Positions 8,554-17,329 of a DNA stretch of 64,000 nucleotides are shown one piece after another. The position numbers and the translations under genes are program-made. Position 1 is the first letter of the stretch; every line of letters starts with the position of its first letter. Location of the stretch: NCBI GenBank assembly GCA_030683705.1, contig JAUXPP010000142.1:30288-94287 (forward strand), given 5' to 3'. The notes under the pieces are model-generated. The model saw only the letters and a program-made list of their open reading frames with translations. It was not told where the DNA came from and ran no database searches. The stretch is from Polaromonas sp. (GTDB lineage Bacteria; Pseudomonadota; Gammaproteobacteria; Burkholderiales; Burkholderiaceae_C).

Positions 8554-9264
8554 ATGAACGCTCCCGCCATTCCGGGCTCCAACGCCCCTGCACTTCCGCT
8601 TGCTCCCGTGCGCTTGCCTATCAGCCGCAACATCGTCATCGCCGCCAGCGTGGTCATCTTCCACGTGGCGGTGCTGTGGGCCATGCAGAACGGCCTGCTG
8701 CGTCGCGCGGCCGAGGTGGTGGTGCCGGCAGAAATCCTGACCCGCATCATCGAAATCGAACCGCCCAAGGTGGCGCCGCCACCCCCACCGCCGCCGCCCA
8801 AACCGGCGCCCAAGGTGCCCAAGCCGCCGCCCATGCCGGTGGCCGTGCGCGAGCCGGTGCCGACACCGGCGCCGAATGCGCCGGTTGGCGTGGTCGAGCC
8901 GCAGCCGCCCGCGCCGCCGATGCCGGCCCCGCCGGCACCGGCACCCCCGGCCCCGCCCGCGCCAGCGCGCATGATTGAAGTGACCGAGGGTGAAACCCGC
9001 TATGTCAAGGCGCCTGAGCCGGTATGGCCCCGGGCCAGCCAGCGCAGCGGCGAATCCGGCAAGGTGGTGATCGCGGTGTATTACAACGCCGCCGGCCGTG
9101 CCGTGCGGGCCAGCGTTTTCCAGTCCAGCGGCTTCGAGCGGCTGGACCGCGCCGCCTACGAGGCGGTGATGGCCTCGCAGGTCACCCCGTTTCGCCGCGC
9201 AGGTACCGATGCCAACACCGAGTACCTGCTCAAGGCGCCGATCAATTTTCAATTTAGGGAGTAA
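8554..9264 (+). CDS. tonB: Energy transducer TonB
   Basis: 236-aa protein linking inner-membrane proton motive force to outer-membrane receptors. A cytoplasmic start and single transmembrane helix lie at about residues 26-45. A Pro-rich periplasmic spacer (about 68-140, runs of Pro with Lys and Ala) follows, and then the TonB C-terminal domain (about 150-236; APEPVWPRASQRSGESG, then a segment ending INFQF). The gene is followed after three bases by exbB and then exbD, forming the energising complex for the receptor at the window start. Confidence 0.92.
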   Translation: MNAPAIPGSNAPALPLAPVRLPISRNIVIAASVVIFHVAVLWAMQNGLLRRAAEVVVPAEILTRIIEIEPPKVAPPPPPPPPKPAPKVPKPPPMPVAVREPVPTPAPNAPVGVVEPQPPAPPMPAPPAPAPPAPPAPARMIEVTEGETRYVKAPEPVWPRASQRSGESGKVVIAVYYNAAGRAVRASVFQSSGFERLDRAAYEAVMASQVTPFRRAGTDANTEYLLKAPINFQFRE

Positions 9265-9267
9265 ATC

Positions 9268-9984
<717 letters not shown>

Positions 9985-10009
9985 AACCGAAACTGAACGA
10001 GGACCCGCC

Positions 10010-10423
10010 ATGGCCTTTGGAACACAGGACGACACCGACGATGTCATGAACGAGATCAACATGACGCCCCTGGTGGACGTGATGCTGGTCTTGCTGATCA
10101 TCTTCATCATCACCGTGCCGGTGATGAAACACGCGGTCAACATCGACCTGCCGCGCGCCACCAACGAGGCGCAGGACAGCAAGCCCGAAACCGTGCGCCT
10201 GACGGTGGACGCTCAAGGGACCTACTACATCAACGAAGCACCGGTTGAGGACAAGGATCTCGCGCCGCGTTTCCAGGCCGCCGCGGCGCAGAACCCGCAG
10301 CCCGAACTGCACATCCGCGGCGACAAGGCGGTGCGTTACGAACGCGTGGCCCAGGCCATGGCCGCGGCGCAGGTCTCCGGCCTGCGCAAGATCGGCTTCA
10401 TCACCGAACCCGACAAGCCCTGA
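10010..10423 (+). CDS. exbD: ExbD biopolymer transport protein
   Basis: 137-aa partner of ExbB: a short cytoplasmic N-terminus, one helix (about residues 20-42) with the motif NMTPLVDVMLVLLIIF, and a periplasmic domain. Asp25 within PLVDV is the conserved proton-carrying Asp of the family. It ends the tonB-exbB-exbD operon, with a strong terminator just downstream. Confidence 0.92.
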   Translation: MAFGTQDDTDDVMNEINMTPLVDVMLVLLIIFIITVPVMKHAVNIDLPRATNEAQDSKPETVRLTVDAQGTYYINEAPVEDKDLAPRFQAAAAQNPQPELHIRGDKAVRYERVAQAMAAAQVSGLRKIGFITEPDKP

Positions 10424-10446
10424 GGCATCGCCGCCCGCTCTGGCAA

Positions 10447-10479
10447 CGCCCGGCGCCGCAAGGCGGCCGGGCGTTTTTC
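10447..10479 (+). terminator. Rho-independent terminator after exbD
   Basis: CGCCCGGC pairs with GCCGGGCG across an 11-base loop and is followed by TTTTT. Confidence 0.75.
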
Positions 10480-10550
10480 TGACTGCCCCCGGCCAACCCA
10501 CGGCGAGGAAAAAAATGCAAAAAACATCGGCGGGCATGTTGACTTTTAAT

Positions 10551-10575
10551 TGCGAATCATTATCATTACGATAAC
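10551..10575. promoter_or_regulatory. Fur box before hemP
   Basis: GCGAATCATTATCATTACGA closely matches half and more of the classical Fur consensus (ATCATTATC). It lies about 25-45 bases before the hemP start and probably covers its promoter. Confidence 0.7.
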
Positions 10576-10596
10576 GACAGTCCACCAGGTAACACC

Positions 10597-10815
10597 ATGT
10601 CCCTTGCCCTTCACCCCAGCACCCTGAGCCTGCCTTCCCGCGCCGCACGCCAGGCAGAAATGGCCCTGCCGGCTGCACCGGCGCGCACAGAGTCCGGCGG
10701 CGCCCTGGAAAGCACCGAGATCCTGCGCGGACAAAAAGCCGTGGAGATCAAGCACAACGGCCTGACCTACCGCCTGCAGGCCACGCGCCTGGGCAAGCTG
10801 ATCCTGACCAAATAG
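10597..10815 (+). CDS. hemP: Hemin uptake protein HemP
   Basis: 72-aa protein of the HemP/HmuP family (PF10636-like). The C-terminal 35 residues carry the family core: STEILRGQKAVEIKHNG, then YRLQATRLGKLILTK. The N-terminal half is variable. In other bacteria HmuP acts in haem-responsive activation of haem receptor genes. A Fur box lies directly upstream. No haem receptor operon follows here, since the next gene is on the opposite strand. Confidence 0.88.
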   Translation: MSLALHPSTLSLPSRAARQAEMALPAAPARTESGGALESTEILRGQKAVEIKHNGLTYRLQATRLGKLILTK

Positions 10816-10942
10816 GCAGCGCGTCACACAGTTTCATCGTGGGGCGATCCGAGGCTTACCCAAGCCTCACAGATCGTTTTTTGCTAGCCAGACCTGCGCT
10901 TTCGGGCACAGGCAGTAGCCAGGCTTTTTTTCCACGCAGCAT

Positions 10943-10972
10943 GCAAAAGCCGGCTCTCAGCCGGCTTTTTGC
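10943..10972. terminator. Bidirectional terminator between hemP and DUF336 gene
   Basis: GCAAAAGCCGGC, loop TCTCA, GCCGGCTTTTTGC forms a stable hairpin with T-runs on both strands. It serves the convergent hemP and DUF336 genes. Confidence 0.7.
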
Positions 10973-10984
10973 GTCAAATCGGGC

Positions 10985-11034
10985 GCTAGCCCTTGGTTGA
11001 CAAGCGCAGGCAGCTATCGATTCGATAGCAAAAG
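10985..11034 (+). repeat. Dispersed repeat, copy 4
   Basis: Intergenic copy with GACAAGCGCAGGCAGCTATC and a GATTCGATAGCA end, adjacent to the 3' end of the DUF336 gene. Confidence 0.65.
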
Positions 11035-11046
11035 CGCAACTGCGGC

Positions 11047-11454
11047 TTACAGGCCGATGGCCGCAATACCGGCACGCGCGATCTGCGCATCTTCGGTGGA
11101 CTTCACGCCGCTGACGCCGACGGCGCCCAGGCACTGGCCGTCCTTCATGATGGGCACACCGCCTTCGAGCAGGCCCTTGAGCTCGGGCGCGCTCAGGAAG
11201 GACACGCGGCCGCCGTTGATCATCTCTTCGTAGATGCGGCTTTCACGGCGTCCGAGGGCGGCCGTGTTGGCCTTGGCCGGGGCGATGTGCGCCGAGATCG
11301 GCGCCGCGCCGTCCAGCCGCTGCAAATGCAGCAGATGGCCGCCGTCATCGACCACGGCAATCGTCACCGCCCAGTTGTTCTTGAGCGCCTCGGCGGTCGC
11401 TGCGGCCGCGATGGCCTGCACGTCGGAAAATTCCAGTGTCGGTTTTGATTTCAT
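11047..11454 (-). CDS. GlcG/HbpS (DUF336) family protein
   Basis: 135-aa protein of the heme-degrading/HbpS-GlcG (PF03928) family, with unknown substrate here. Family features include WAVTIAVVDDGGHLLHLQR near the N-terminus, then IAPAKANTA and a Gly-rich segment (GGVPIMKDGQCLGAVGVSG). I chose the ATG giving MKSKPTLEF because it matches the usual family length; an upstream ATG adds 15 residues. The nearby iron genes make haem binding conceivable, but the family also includes glycolate-linked proteins. Confidence 0.78.
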   Translation of the reverse strand: MKSKPTLEFSDVQAIAAAATAEALKNNWAVTIAVVDDGGHLLHLQRLDGAAPISAHIAPAKANTAALGRRESRIYEEMINGGRVSFLSAPELKGLLEGGVPIMKDGQCLGAVGVSGVKSTEDAQIARAGIAAIGL

Positions 11455-11652
11455 GTCGGTCCCGGGAGTTTTTGTTGAGCAGCCGCCAAGCATACGCAAG
11501 TTTTATGCGCCTGCAGCGCGCCATTGCATGCATCGAAACCTGTAGAACCCTGACAAAAAGTAGGAAGTGTCTGGGGTTATTCCATTGAAATGAAGGCCCG
11601 CACCCTAAAATGATCGTGCCTGCATATGCTGGCCTCTATGGAGAAGACTCTC

Positions 11653-12342
11653 ATGAATGACAATGTTCAAACCCTTGACCGCGGCTACGTGGGCTCTGCC
11701 GAGCAACGCAACCGGGTCTTGCGCAACACCTACTGGCTGCTGGCCCTGAGCATGCTGCCCACCGTGCTGGGCGCCTGGGTCGGCGTTGCCACGGGCATCA
11801 CCGCCTCGCTGACCGGCGGCCTGGGCCTGATCGTGTTCCTGGGCGGCGCCTTCGGTTTCCTCTACGCCATCGAGAAGACCAAAAATTCCGCCGCCGGCGT
11901 GCCGGTGCTGCTGGCCTTCACGTTCTTCATGGGCCTTATGCTCTCGCGCATGATCGGCATGATCCTGGGCTTTCGCAACGGCTCCGAACTGATCATGACT
12001 GCCATGGGCGGCACGGCCGGCGTGTTTTTCGTGATGGCCTCGCTGGCCAGCGTGATCAAGCGTGACCTGTCGGGCATGGGCAAATGGCTGTTTGTCGGCG
12101 CCATGGTCGTGATGGTGGGCGGCATCATCAATGTGTTTGTCGGCTCCACCGCCGGCATGCTGGCCCTGTCGGTCGCAGTGATCGGCATTTTCAGCGCCTA
12201 CATGCTGTATGACCTGAAGCAGATCCTGGACGGCGGCGAGACCAACTACATCAGCGCCACCATGCGCCTCTACCTGGACCTGTTCAACGTGTTCCAGGCC
12301 ATGCTCGCCCTGCTGGGCATCATGGGCGGCGACCGCGAGTAG
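11653..12342 (+). CDS. Bax inhibitor-1/YccA family membrane protein
   Basis: 229-aa inner-membrane protein with seven predicted helices. It begins with a polar segment typical of YccA/YbhL (LDRGYVGSAEQRNRVLRNTY) and ends with the family segment LYLDLFNVFQAMLALLGIMGG. YccA-like members modulate the FtsH protease, and BI-1 homologues may be calcium or pH-sensitive leak channels. GGAGAAG six bases before the ATG at 11653 favours this start over the upstream ATGs. A strong terminator follows. Confidence 0.88.
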   Translation: MNDNVQTLDRGYVGSAEQRNRVLRNTYWLLALSMLPTVLGAWVGVATGITASLTGGLGLIVFLGGAFGFLYAIEKTKNSAAGVPVLLAFTFFMGLMLSRMIGMILGFRNGSELIMTAMGGTAGVFFVMASLASVIKRDLSGMGKWLFVGAMVVMVGGIINVFVGSTAGMLALSVAVIGIFSAYMLYDLKQILDGGETNYISATMRLYLDLFNVFQAMLALLGIMGGDRE

Positions 12343-12363
12343 TCCGCTTCGCTCCGGATTAAA

Positions 12364-12385
12364 AAAAGGGCCTTCGGGCCCTTTT
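12364..12385. terminator. Terminator with TTCG tetraloop
   Basis: AAAAGGGCC, loop TTCG, GGCCCTTTT is a perfect bidirectional stem between the convergent BI-1 and rlmD genes. Confidence 0.75.
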
Positions 12386-12407
12386 CCTTTTTTGATTGTT
12401 TTTCAGC

Positions 12408-13898
12408 TCAATCAAGGTTCAGGTCAAAAACCGCGATGGACTCGACGTGCGCCGTGTGCGGGAACATGTTGACCACGCCGGCCGCGCTGCAGCGGTAACC
12501 CGCGTCATTGACCAGCACACCGGCATCGCGTGCCAGCGTCGCCGGGTTGCAGCTCACATACACGATGCGCCGGGGCGGTGTCCAGTCACCGATCTGCAGG
12601 TTCTGCTGGCCGCCCGCGTCGTCGCAGGGCACGCCGGTGAGCGACTGCTGGTGCAGCGCCGCCAGCGCCTTGAACAGCTCGAACGCGCCCTCGCGCGGCG
12701 GATCGACCAGCCACTTGTCGGCCGCGCCGTCCGCCACCAGCATGCCGGGGGTCATCTCGAACAGGTTGCGCGCTACGAATTTTGTAGCTGCCAACGCTTG
12801 TCCCACAGGCCTTGCCGCCTGATTCGATGCGTAATTTTCGCGCGAGCGGGCGACCAGGACCTCGCTGCCCTCTATGCCCAGTACCTCGCGCGCCTGGGTC
12901 GCCAGCGGCAGGGTGAAGTTGCCGAGGCCGCAGAACCAGTCGATCACGCGTTCAGCGCGCTGCACGTCGAGCAGGCGCAGCGCGCGCGATACCAGCACCT
13001 GGTTGATCTGCGGGTTGACCTGGGTGAAATCGGTCGGGCGAAAAGGCATGCTGATGCCGTAGGCCGGCAACGCATAGGCCAGTTGCTGCGCGGGATCACT
13101 CACCGCATCGAGCAAGGTCACGGTGTCGGGCCCGCCCGACTGCAGCCACCACTGCAGGCCGGGATGGGCCGCCGCAAAGGCGCGCAGCTTCGCGACATCA
13201 CCCTCGGACAACGGCTCCATGTGGCGCAGCACCAAGGCCGTGATGGCGTCGCCGCAGGCCAGCTCGATCTGCGGCAGGGTTTCCTTGGCATCCATCGCGC
13301 CTATCAGCGCACGCAGCGGCAGCAGCAGCTCGCTCACGTGTTGCGGCAATACATGGCATTCACGGATGTCGGCGACATAGCCGCTTTTGCGCTCGTGAAA
13401 ACCGACCAGCACCTCGCCTTTCTTGCGCACGAAGCGCACCGACAGGCGCGCGCGGTAGCGGTAGTTCCAGGCCGGGCCCTCGATAGGCCGCATGATGTTG
13501 CCGGCCTTGAGCTTGCCGAGGTGCCAGAGGTTGTCTTCCAGCACACGCTGCTTGACCGCCACCTGCGCGCCCACATGCAGGTGCTGCATCTTGCAGCCGC
13601 CGCAGGCGCCGGTGTGCAGGCCGAAATGCGGGCACTGCGGGCGCACGCGCTGCGAGGACTCGCGCAGCACCGCCATCAGCGTGGCCTTTTCAAACGTTGG
13701 CTTCTTGCGGTAGACGCTGGCGCTGACGCGTTCAAACGGCAGCGCGCCGTCGATGAACACCACCTTGCCATCCTCACGGTGGGCGATGCCCTGGGCCTCG
13801 ATGTCGAGCGACTCGACGTCGAGGATGTCGGGCGGGTAGTCCACCGGCGGCGTGGCAGGTGCGGGGTGTTTTGTTTTGTTCTGGTGTCGTCTGGCCAT
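12408..13898 (-). CDS. rlmD: 23S rRNA (uracil-1939-C5)-methyltransferase
   Basis: 496-aa SAM-dependent RNA methyltransferase of the RlmD/RumA family. A TRAM domain comes first (about residues 25-80). The [4Fe-4S] Cys set appears as Cys89, Cys99, Cys102 and Cys181. The SAM site includes [16 protein letters not shown], and the catalytic Cys is in VSCNPATL (about Cys450). The protein is longer than the E. coli enzyme (433 aa). Part of the excess, residues about 363-376 ([13 protein letters not shown]), is encoded by an in-frame copy of the dispersed repeat. Confidence 0.93.
   Translation of the reverse strand: MARRHQNKTKHPAPATPPVDYPPDILDVESLDIEAQGIAHREDGKVVFIDGALPFERVSASVYRKKPTFEKATLMAVLRESSQRVRPQCPHFGLHTGACGGCKMQHLHVGAQVAVKQRVLEDNLWHLGKLKAGNIMRPIEGPAWNYRYRARLSVRFVRKKGEVLVGFHERKSGYVADIRECHVLPQHVSELLLPLRALIGAMDAKETLPQIELACGDAITALVLRHMEPLSEGDVAKLRAFAAAHPGLQWWLQSGGPDTVTLLDAVSDPAQQLAYALPAYGISMPFRPTDFTQVNPQINQVLVSRALRLLDVQRAERVIDWFCGLGNFTLPLATQAREVLGIEGSEVLVARSRENYASNQAARPVGQALAATKFVARNLFEMTPGMLVADGAADKWLVDPPREGAFELFKALAALHQQSLTGVPCDDAGGQQNLQIGDWTPPRRIVYVSCNPATLARDAGVLVNDAGYRCSAAGVVNMFPHTAHVESIAVFDLNLD
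12772..12811 (-). repeat. Dispersed repeat, copy 5 (inside rlmD, in frame)
   Basis: On the minus strand it reads GACAAGCGTTGGCAGCTAC and ends ATTCGTAGC. It is read in frame within the methyltransferase domain. Confidence 0.7.
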
Positions 13899-13962
13899 CC
13901 CCCATTGTCTCAGGCCGCGCTACCATTTCCGGGAGGCCGACGAAGCAACACAGGAGCAAACC

Positions 13963-14382
13963 ATGGAACTGCGCATCTGCATCGACGTGAACGACATGGA
14001 ACGCGCCATTGCGTTCTACACCGAAGGACTGGGGCTGCGATGTGGCCGGCGCTTCCAGAGCAGCTTCACCGAAATCCTGGGCGCCAGCAGCCCCATCGAT
14101 TTGTTGCTCAATGCGGCCGGCACCCGGCCCGTCACCGGCAGCGACACGCAACGCAGCTACCAGCGCCACTGGACGCCGGTGCATCTGGACTTTGTGGTGG
14201 ACGACATCGACGCCGCGGTCACGCGCCTGGTGGAACACGGCGCTGTGCTCGAAATGCCGGTGAATCAGCGCGCCTGGGGCCGCATCGCCGGCCTGGCCGA
14301 CCCCTTCGGCCACGGCATCGACCTGCTGCAGTTCACCGGCCGCGGTTACGACGCGTTGTTGCAGCCGGCCGAGCCACTATGA
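13963..14382 (+). CDS. Glyoxalase/bleomycin resistance (VOC) family protein
   Basis: 139-aa vicinal-oxygen-chelate protein with paired beta-alpha-beta-beta-beta modules. The first begins MELRICIDVNDMERAIAFYTEGLGL, in two family stretches, and the second includes VHLDFVVDDIDAAVTRLVEHG. The ending LADPFGHGIDLLQF carries the usual metal-ligand region. The substrate is unknown. AGGAGC precedes the ATG. The stop codon lies inside a copy of the dispersed repeat, so the C-terminus may have been reset by its insertion. Confidence 0.8.
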   Translation: MELRICIDVNDMERAIAFYTEGLGLRCGRRFQSSFTEILGASSPIDLLLNAAGTRPVTGSDTQRSYQRHWTPVHLDFVVDDIDAAVTRLVEHGAVLEMPVNQRAWGRIAGLADPFGHGIDLLQFTGRGYDALLQPAEPL

Positions 14383-14423
14383 AATTTATAGCTGCTCACG
14401 CTTGCCGGACAAGGGCTGGAGGC
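14377..14423 (-). repeat. Dispersed repeat, copy 6 (supplies stop codon)
   Basis: On the minus strand it reads CCAGCCCTTGTCCGGCAAGC, then GTGAGCAGCTAT and TTTCATAG. On the plus strand it contains the TGA that ends the glyoxalase gene. Confidence 0.65.
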
Positions 14424-14454
14424 TGATTTAACCATCAACAGCTGCGGGGTAGCC

Positions 14455-14491
14455 ATGAAAAAAGGCCCTGCAATGAGGGCCTTTTTTTCAT
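14455..14491. terminator. Bidirectional terminator, glyoxalase/nlpD
   Basis: GAAAAAAGGCCCT and AGGGCCTTTTTTTC form a long stem with A- and T-runs on either side, between convergent genes. Confidence 0.75.
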
Positions 14492-14501
14492 CCGTACCGG
14501 C

Positions 14502-15398
14502 TTATTTGGGCGGCAGGTACTTGGCCGGGTCCACCGGCTTGCCCTGGCGGCGGATTTCGAAATGCAGCTTCACGCGGTCGGCGTCGCTGTTGCCCATCTC
14601 GGCAATCTTCTGGCCCTTGCGCACCGACTGGTCTTCCTTGACCAGCAGGGTCTGGTTGTGTGCATAGGCCGTCAGGAAGGTGTTGTTGTGCTTGAGGATG
14701 ATCAGGTTGCCGTAACCGCGCAGGCCGGCACCGGCATACACGACGCGGCCGTCGGCCGAAGCCATCACCGCGTCGCCGGCCTTGCCGGCGATGTCCATGC
14801 CCTTGTTCTTGGCCTCGTCGAAGCCTGCCAGCACGGCGCCCTGCGCCGGCCAGATCCAGGCCACGTCCTCGTCGCCACCGCTGGCCGCGGGCTTGGGCGC
14901 GCTGGACGCCGCTGCGGGCGCACTGGCTGCCGGCGCCGGGCTGACCGGCGTGACCGTGCTGGACGTCACCGGCCGCGCCACCGCCACCGGCTCCGGCGGC
15001 ACCACACGCAGCACCTGGCCGACCTCGATCAGGTTGGGGTTCTCGAGATTGCTCCAGCGGCCGATGTCGCGCCAGTTCTGGCCGGTGTCCAGGCCGATGC
15101 GAATCAGCGTGTCACCGGGCTTGACCGTGTAGTAACCGGGTTTGCCGGCGTTTTCGGCACCGGGCAGCAGCTTGACACTGGCAGGATCCACGGCCGCAGC
15201 GGGCGGGCGTGTCATGCCGGTGCCCCGGTCTTCGACCGGTGCGCGGTTCGGGCCACGCGAGCCGCAGGCCGCCACCAGCAGCACGGCGGCGGCCAGCAGG
15301 CAGCTCAGGGCCAGGCGAGCGGCGCCCTTGCCGGCGCGGGGCGCTTCAAGGGCCGTGGGAGAAAACGCTGCCATGGGAAGCCCTGCTTGTTGATTCAT
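14502..15398 (-). CDS. nlpD: NlpD-like LysM/M23 lipoprotein (amidase activator)
   Basis: 298-aa envelope lipoprotein. The lipobox VAAC (Cys45) follows a long signal region. A LysM domain (about 88-131, YYTVKPGDTLIRIG) binds peptidoglycan and a C-terminal M23 fold spans about 180-295. Zinc ligands of active M23 enzymes look altered: the first His is missing at NKGMDIAG, and the HxH is KLH in VKLHFEIR. This fits a non-catalytic activator of cell-wall amidases as in NlpD. The ATG at 15398 is preceded by GGAAAAGG. It follows surE and pcm; the rpoS gene expected after nlpD is absent. Confidence 0.85.
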   Translation of the reverse strand: MNQQAGLPMAAFSPTALEAPRAGKGAARLALSCLLAAAVLLVAACGSRGPNRAPVEDRGTGMTRPPAAAVDPASVKLLPGAENAGKPGYYTVKPGDTLIRIGLDTGQNWRDIGRWSNLENPNLIEVGQVLRVVPPEPVAVARPVTSSTVTPVSPAPAASAPAAASSAPKPAASGGDEDVAWIWPAQGAVLAGFDEAKNKGMDIAGKAGDAVMASADGRVVYAGAGLRGYGNLIILKHNNTFLTAYAHNQTLLVKEDQSVRKGQKIAEMGNSDADRVKLHFEIRRQGKPVDPAKYLPPK

Positions 15399-15494
15399 TG
15401 ATGTAGTTACCTTTTCCAAATGCTGTGGATGACAGGTGTGACGCGTGGCGCCGGTTTTGGTTCAGGACAGCCAGCCCGTGCTTGTGGGCGCTGG

Positions 15495-16325
15495 TTAGCT
15501 GGTGCCCGATTTTAAAGGGACAAAGTGCACGGCCTCCAGAACCGTCTGCGTCACGCCCTGCGCGGTCTTGTCGAGTACCACCAGTGCCTGGGCGCCGCCG
15601 GCCATGTGCATGGGCGCGACCAGGCGGCCGCCGACGGCCAGTTGTTCCACCCAGGCCGGCGGAATCGCCTCACCGCCGGCCGCCGCGATGATGGCCGCAT
15701 ACGGCGCGCCCTTGGCGTAACCCACCATGCCGTCGCCGAACAGCAAATGCACATTGGCCAGCCGGAAGGCGCGCAGGTTCTCGCGCGCCTTGTCGTGCAG
15801 CCCGCGCAGGCGCTCGATGCTGTAGACCTCGCTGGCGAGCTGGCCCAGCACCGCCGCCTGGTAGCCGCAGCCGGTGCCGATCTCCAGCACCCGGCCCAGT
15901 TTGCCGGCCGGGCTGCCCGCCCCCTGGCGCAGCAACTCCAGCATGCGTGCCACCACATTGGGCTTGGAAATCGTCTGGCCCAGGCCGATCGGCAGGCTGG
16001 TGTCTTCGTAGGCCTGGTTGACCAGAGCGGTATCGACAAACCGGTGCCGCTCCACATGCCCCATCGCGGCCAGCACCTGCGCATCGGAAATGCCCTGCCC
16101 GGCGAGTTTTTGCACCATGCGCGCGCGCACCGCACGGGAATCCAGGCCGACGCCGCTCGAGACCACGGTCTTGGCCGGCGTTTTCATGTCAAAAATACCT
16201 GTAGCCCTTTCTGGATGAGCGCGGCCAGCTACTTTTTTGGTAGCAGATGGCGTGCCGGCGTCAGGCTCCAGCCGGACCGGAAAGCCCGGGCGTTGGGCCG
16301 CTGTGGGCTTGGCCGGCGGCTTCAT
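15495..16325 (-). CDS. pcm: Protein-L-isoaspartate O-methyltransferase
   Basis: 276-aa SAM-dependent repair enzyme that methylates L-isoaspartyl residues. The core includes QAYEDTSLPIGLGQTISKPN and the SAM motif VLEIGTGCGYQAAVL. The start at 16325 overlaps the surE stop (ATGA), which supports a longer N-terminal region of about 60 residues than in E. coli (208 aa). Residues about 27-45 of this extension are encoded by an in-frame copy of the dispersed repeat. A second ATG (MKTPAKTV, position 16187) would exclude it and cannot be ruled out. Confidence 0.88.
   Translation of the reverse strand: MKPPAKPTAAQRPGFPVRLEPDAGTPSATKKVAGRAHPERATGIFDMKTPAKTVVSSGVGLDSRAVRARMVQKLAGQGISDAQVLAAMGHVERHRFVDTALVNQAYEDTSLPIGLGQTISKPNVVARMLELLRQGAGSPAGKLGRVLEIGTGCGYQAAVLGQLASEVYSIERLRGLHDKARENLRAFRLANVHLLFGDGMVGYAKGAPYAAIIAAAGGEAIPPAWVEQLAVGGRLVAPMHMAGGAQALVVLDKTAQGVTQTVLEAVHFVPLKSGTS
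16202..16246 (+). repeat. Dispersed repeat, copy 7 (inside pcm N-terminal extension)
   Basis: Contains AGCCCTTTCTGGATGAGCGC and GCCAGCTAC...GGTAGCA. It is translated from the opposite strand within pcm if the upstream, surE-coupled start is used. Confidence 0.6.
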
Positions 16326-17128
16326 GCGGCCAGCGGCGTGGCGGCGCTGTCCTGGGTGAGTTTGGCCGCGGTCTGCGCCCAGTAAGGCAGGCGCTCATGG
16401 TCGGTCAGGTCCACCTGCAGCGGCGTGATGGCGATGAAGCCATGCCGGGTGGCAAAAAAGTCGGTGCCTTCGCCCTCTTCCTTGGCCGGCCCCGCACCGC
16501 CTATCCAGTACATGGTTTCGCCGCGCGGGCTGGTCTGGGTGATCACGCGTTCGGCCGCATGGCGCCGGCCCAGGCGGCAGACCTTGTAGCCCTGGAGCTG
16601 CTCGTCGGGCAGGTTGGGAATGTTCACGTTGAGCAGCCAGGGCGCCACCGTCGGCAAGGCACCCTCGGAGATTTTTTCCAGCGAGGGGATCAACTGCTGC
16701 ACCAGGTCGCGCGCGCGCCGGCCTGCAGTGTCGATGTGGCCCCAGCCCTTTTCGGTCTGCGAAAACGCGATCGACGGGATGCCGAACAGATAACCTTCCA
16801 TGGCCGCGCCGACGGTGCCCGAATAAATCGTGTCGTCGCCCATGTTGGCGCCGTTGTTGATGCCCGACACCACCAGGTCGGGCCGGTAGCCCAGCAGGCC
16901 GGTCAGCGCAATGTGCACGCAGTCGGCCGGTGTGCCGTTGATGTAGCGAAAACCGTTGGCCGCCGTCTGTACATACATCGGCGAATGCAGGGTCAGCGCA
17001 TTCGATTTGGCACTGTTGTTCTGCTCGGGCGCCACCACCTCCACATCGGCAATGTCCTTCAGGGCGTCGTACAGGGCAATGATGCCGGAGGCCTGGTAGC
17101 CGTCGTCGTTGCAGATCAGGATTTTCAT
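16322..17128 (-). CDS. surE: 5'/3'-nucleotidase SurE
   Basis: 268-aa stationary-phase survival phosphatase that removes phosphate from nucleoside monophosphates. The metal site motif ILICNDDGYQASGI is at residues 3-16, and the nearby NNSAKSNALTL and VSGINNGANMGDD segments are family signatures. Length is near the usual 250-265. It is the first gene of surE-pcm-nlpD and overlaps pcm by four bases. Confidence 0.93.
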   Translation of the reverse strand: MKILICNDDGYQASGIIALYDALKDIADVEVVAPEQNNSAKSNALTLHSPMYVQTAANGFRYINGTPADCVHIALTGLLGYRPDLVVSGINNGANMGDDTIYSGTVGAAMEGYLFGIPSIAFSQTEKGWGHIDTAGRRARDLVQQLIPSLEKISEGALPTVAPWLLNVNIPNLPDEQLQGYKVCRLGRRHAAERVITQTSPRGETMYWIGGAGPAKEEGEGTDFFATRHGFIAITPLQVDLTDHERLPYWAQTAAKLTQDSAATPLAA

Positions 17129-17235
17129 GCATCGATTTTACGGTCTCACGGGCGACAAACCCGGGGCCCGCAAGGCCTATTTGGCCTCGCAACCTGCCTA
17201 TGATCTGTAACCCCCACGTTTTTCACTGCGTGTAA

Positions 17236-17262
17236 TGCACTGCCCCCCGAGGGGGCTATTTT
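17236..17262. terminator. GC hairpin between surE and quinone oxidoreductase
   Basis: GCCCCCCGAGGGGGC followed by TATTTTT is a terminator-like hairpin, although both flanking genes point away from it. It may be a small intergenic repeat unit. No gene was seen in 17129-17329. Confidence 0.35.
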
Positions 17263-17329
17263 TCCTAGGGGCGGCCCGTCGGAAAAATGCATGGAATTTT
17301 CGCCGCGATAACCATCAATGGAGACCCTC

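Noticed and set aside
12396..14426. 676-codon plus-strand open frame opposite rlmD
   Set aside because: It is antisense to a well-supported methyltransferase and crosses into the glyoxalase gene in the wrong frame.
17236..17262. GC hairpin considered as an operator of surE or the quinone oxidoreductase
   Set aside because: A plain GC stem with T-run fits a terminator-like repeat better than a regulator site.
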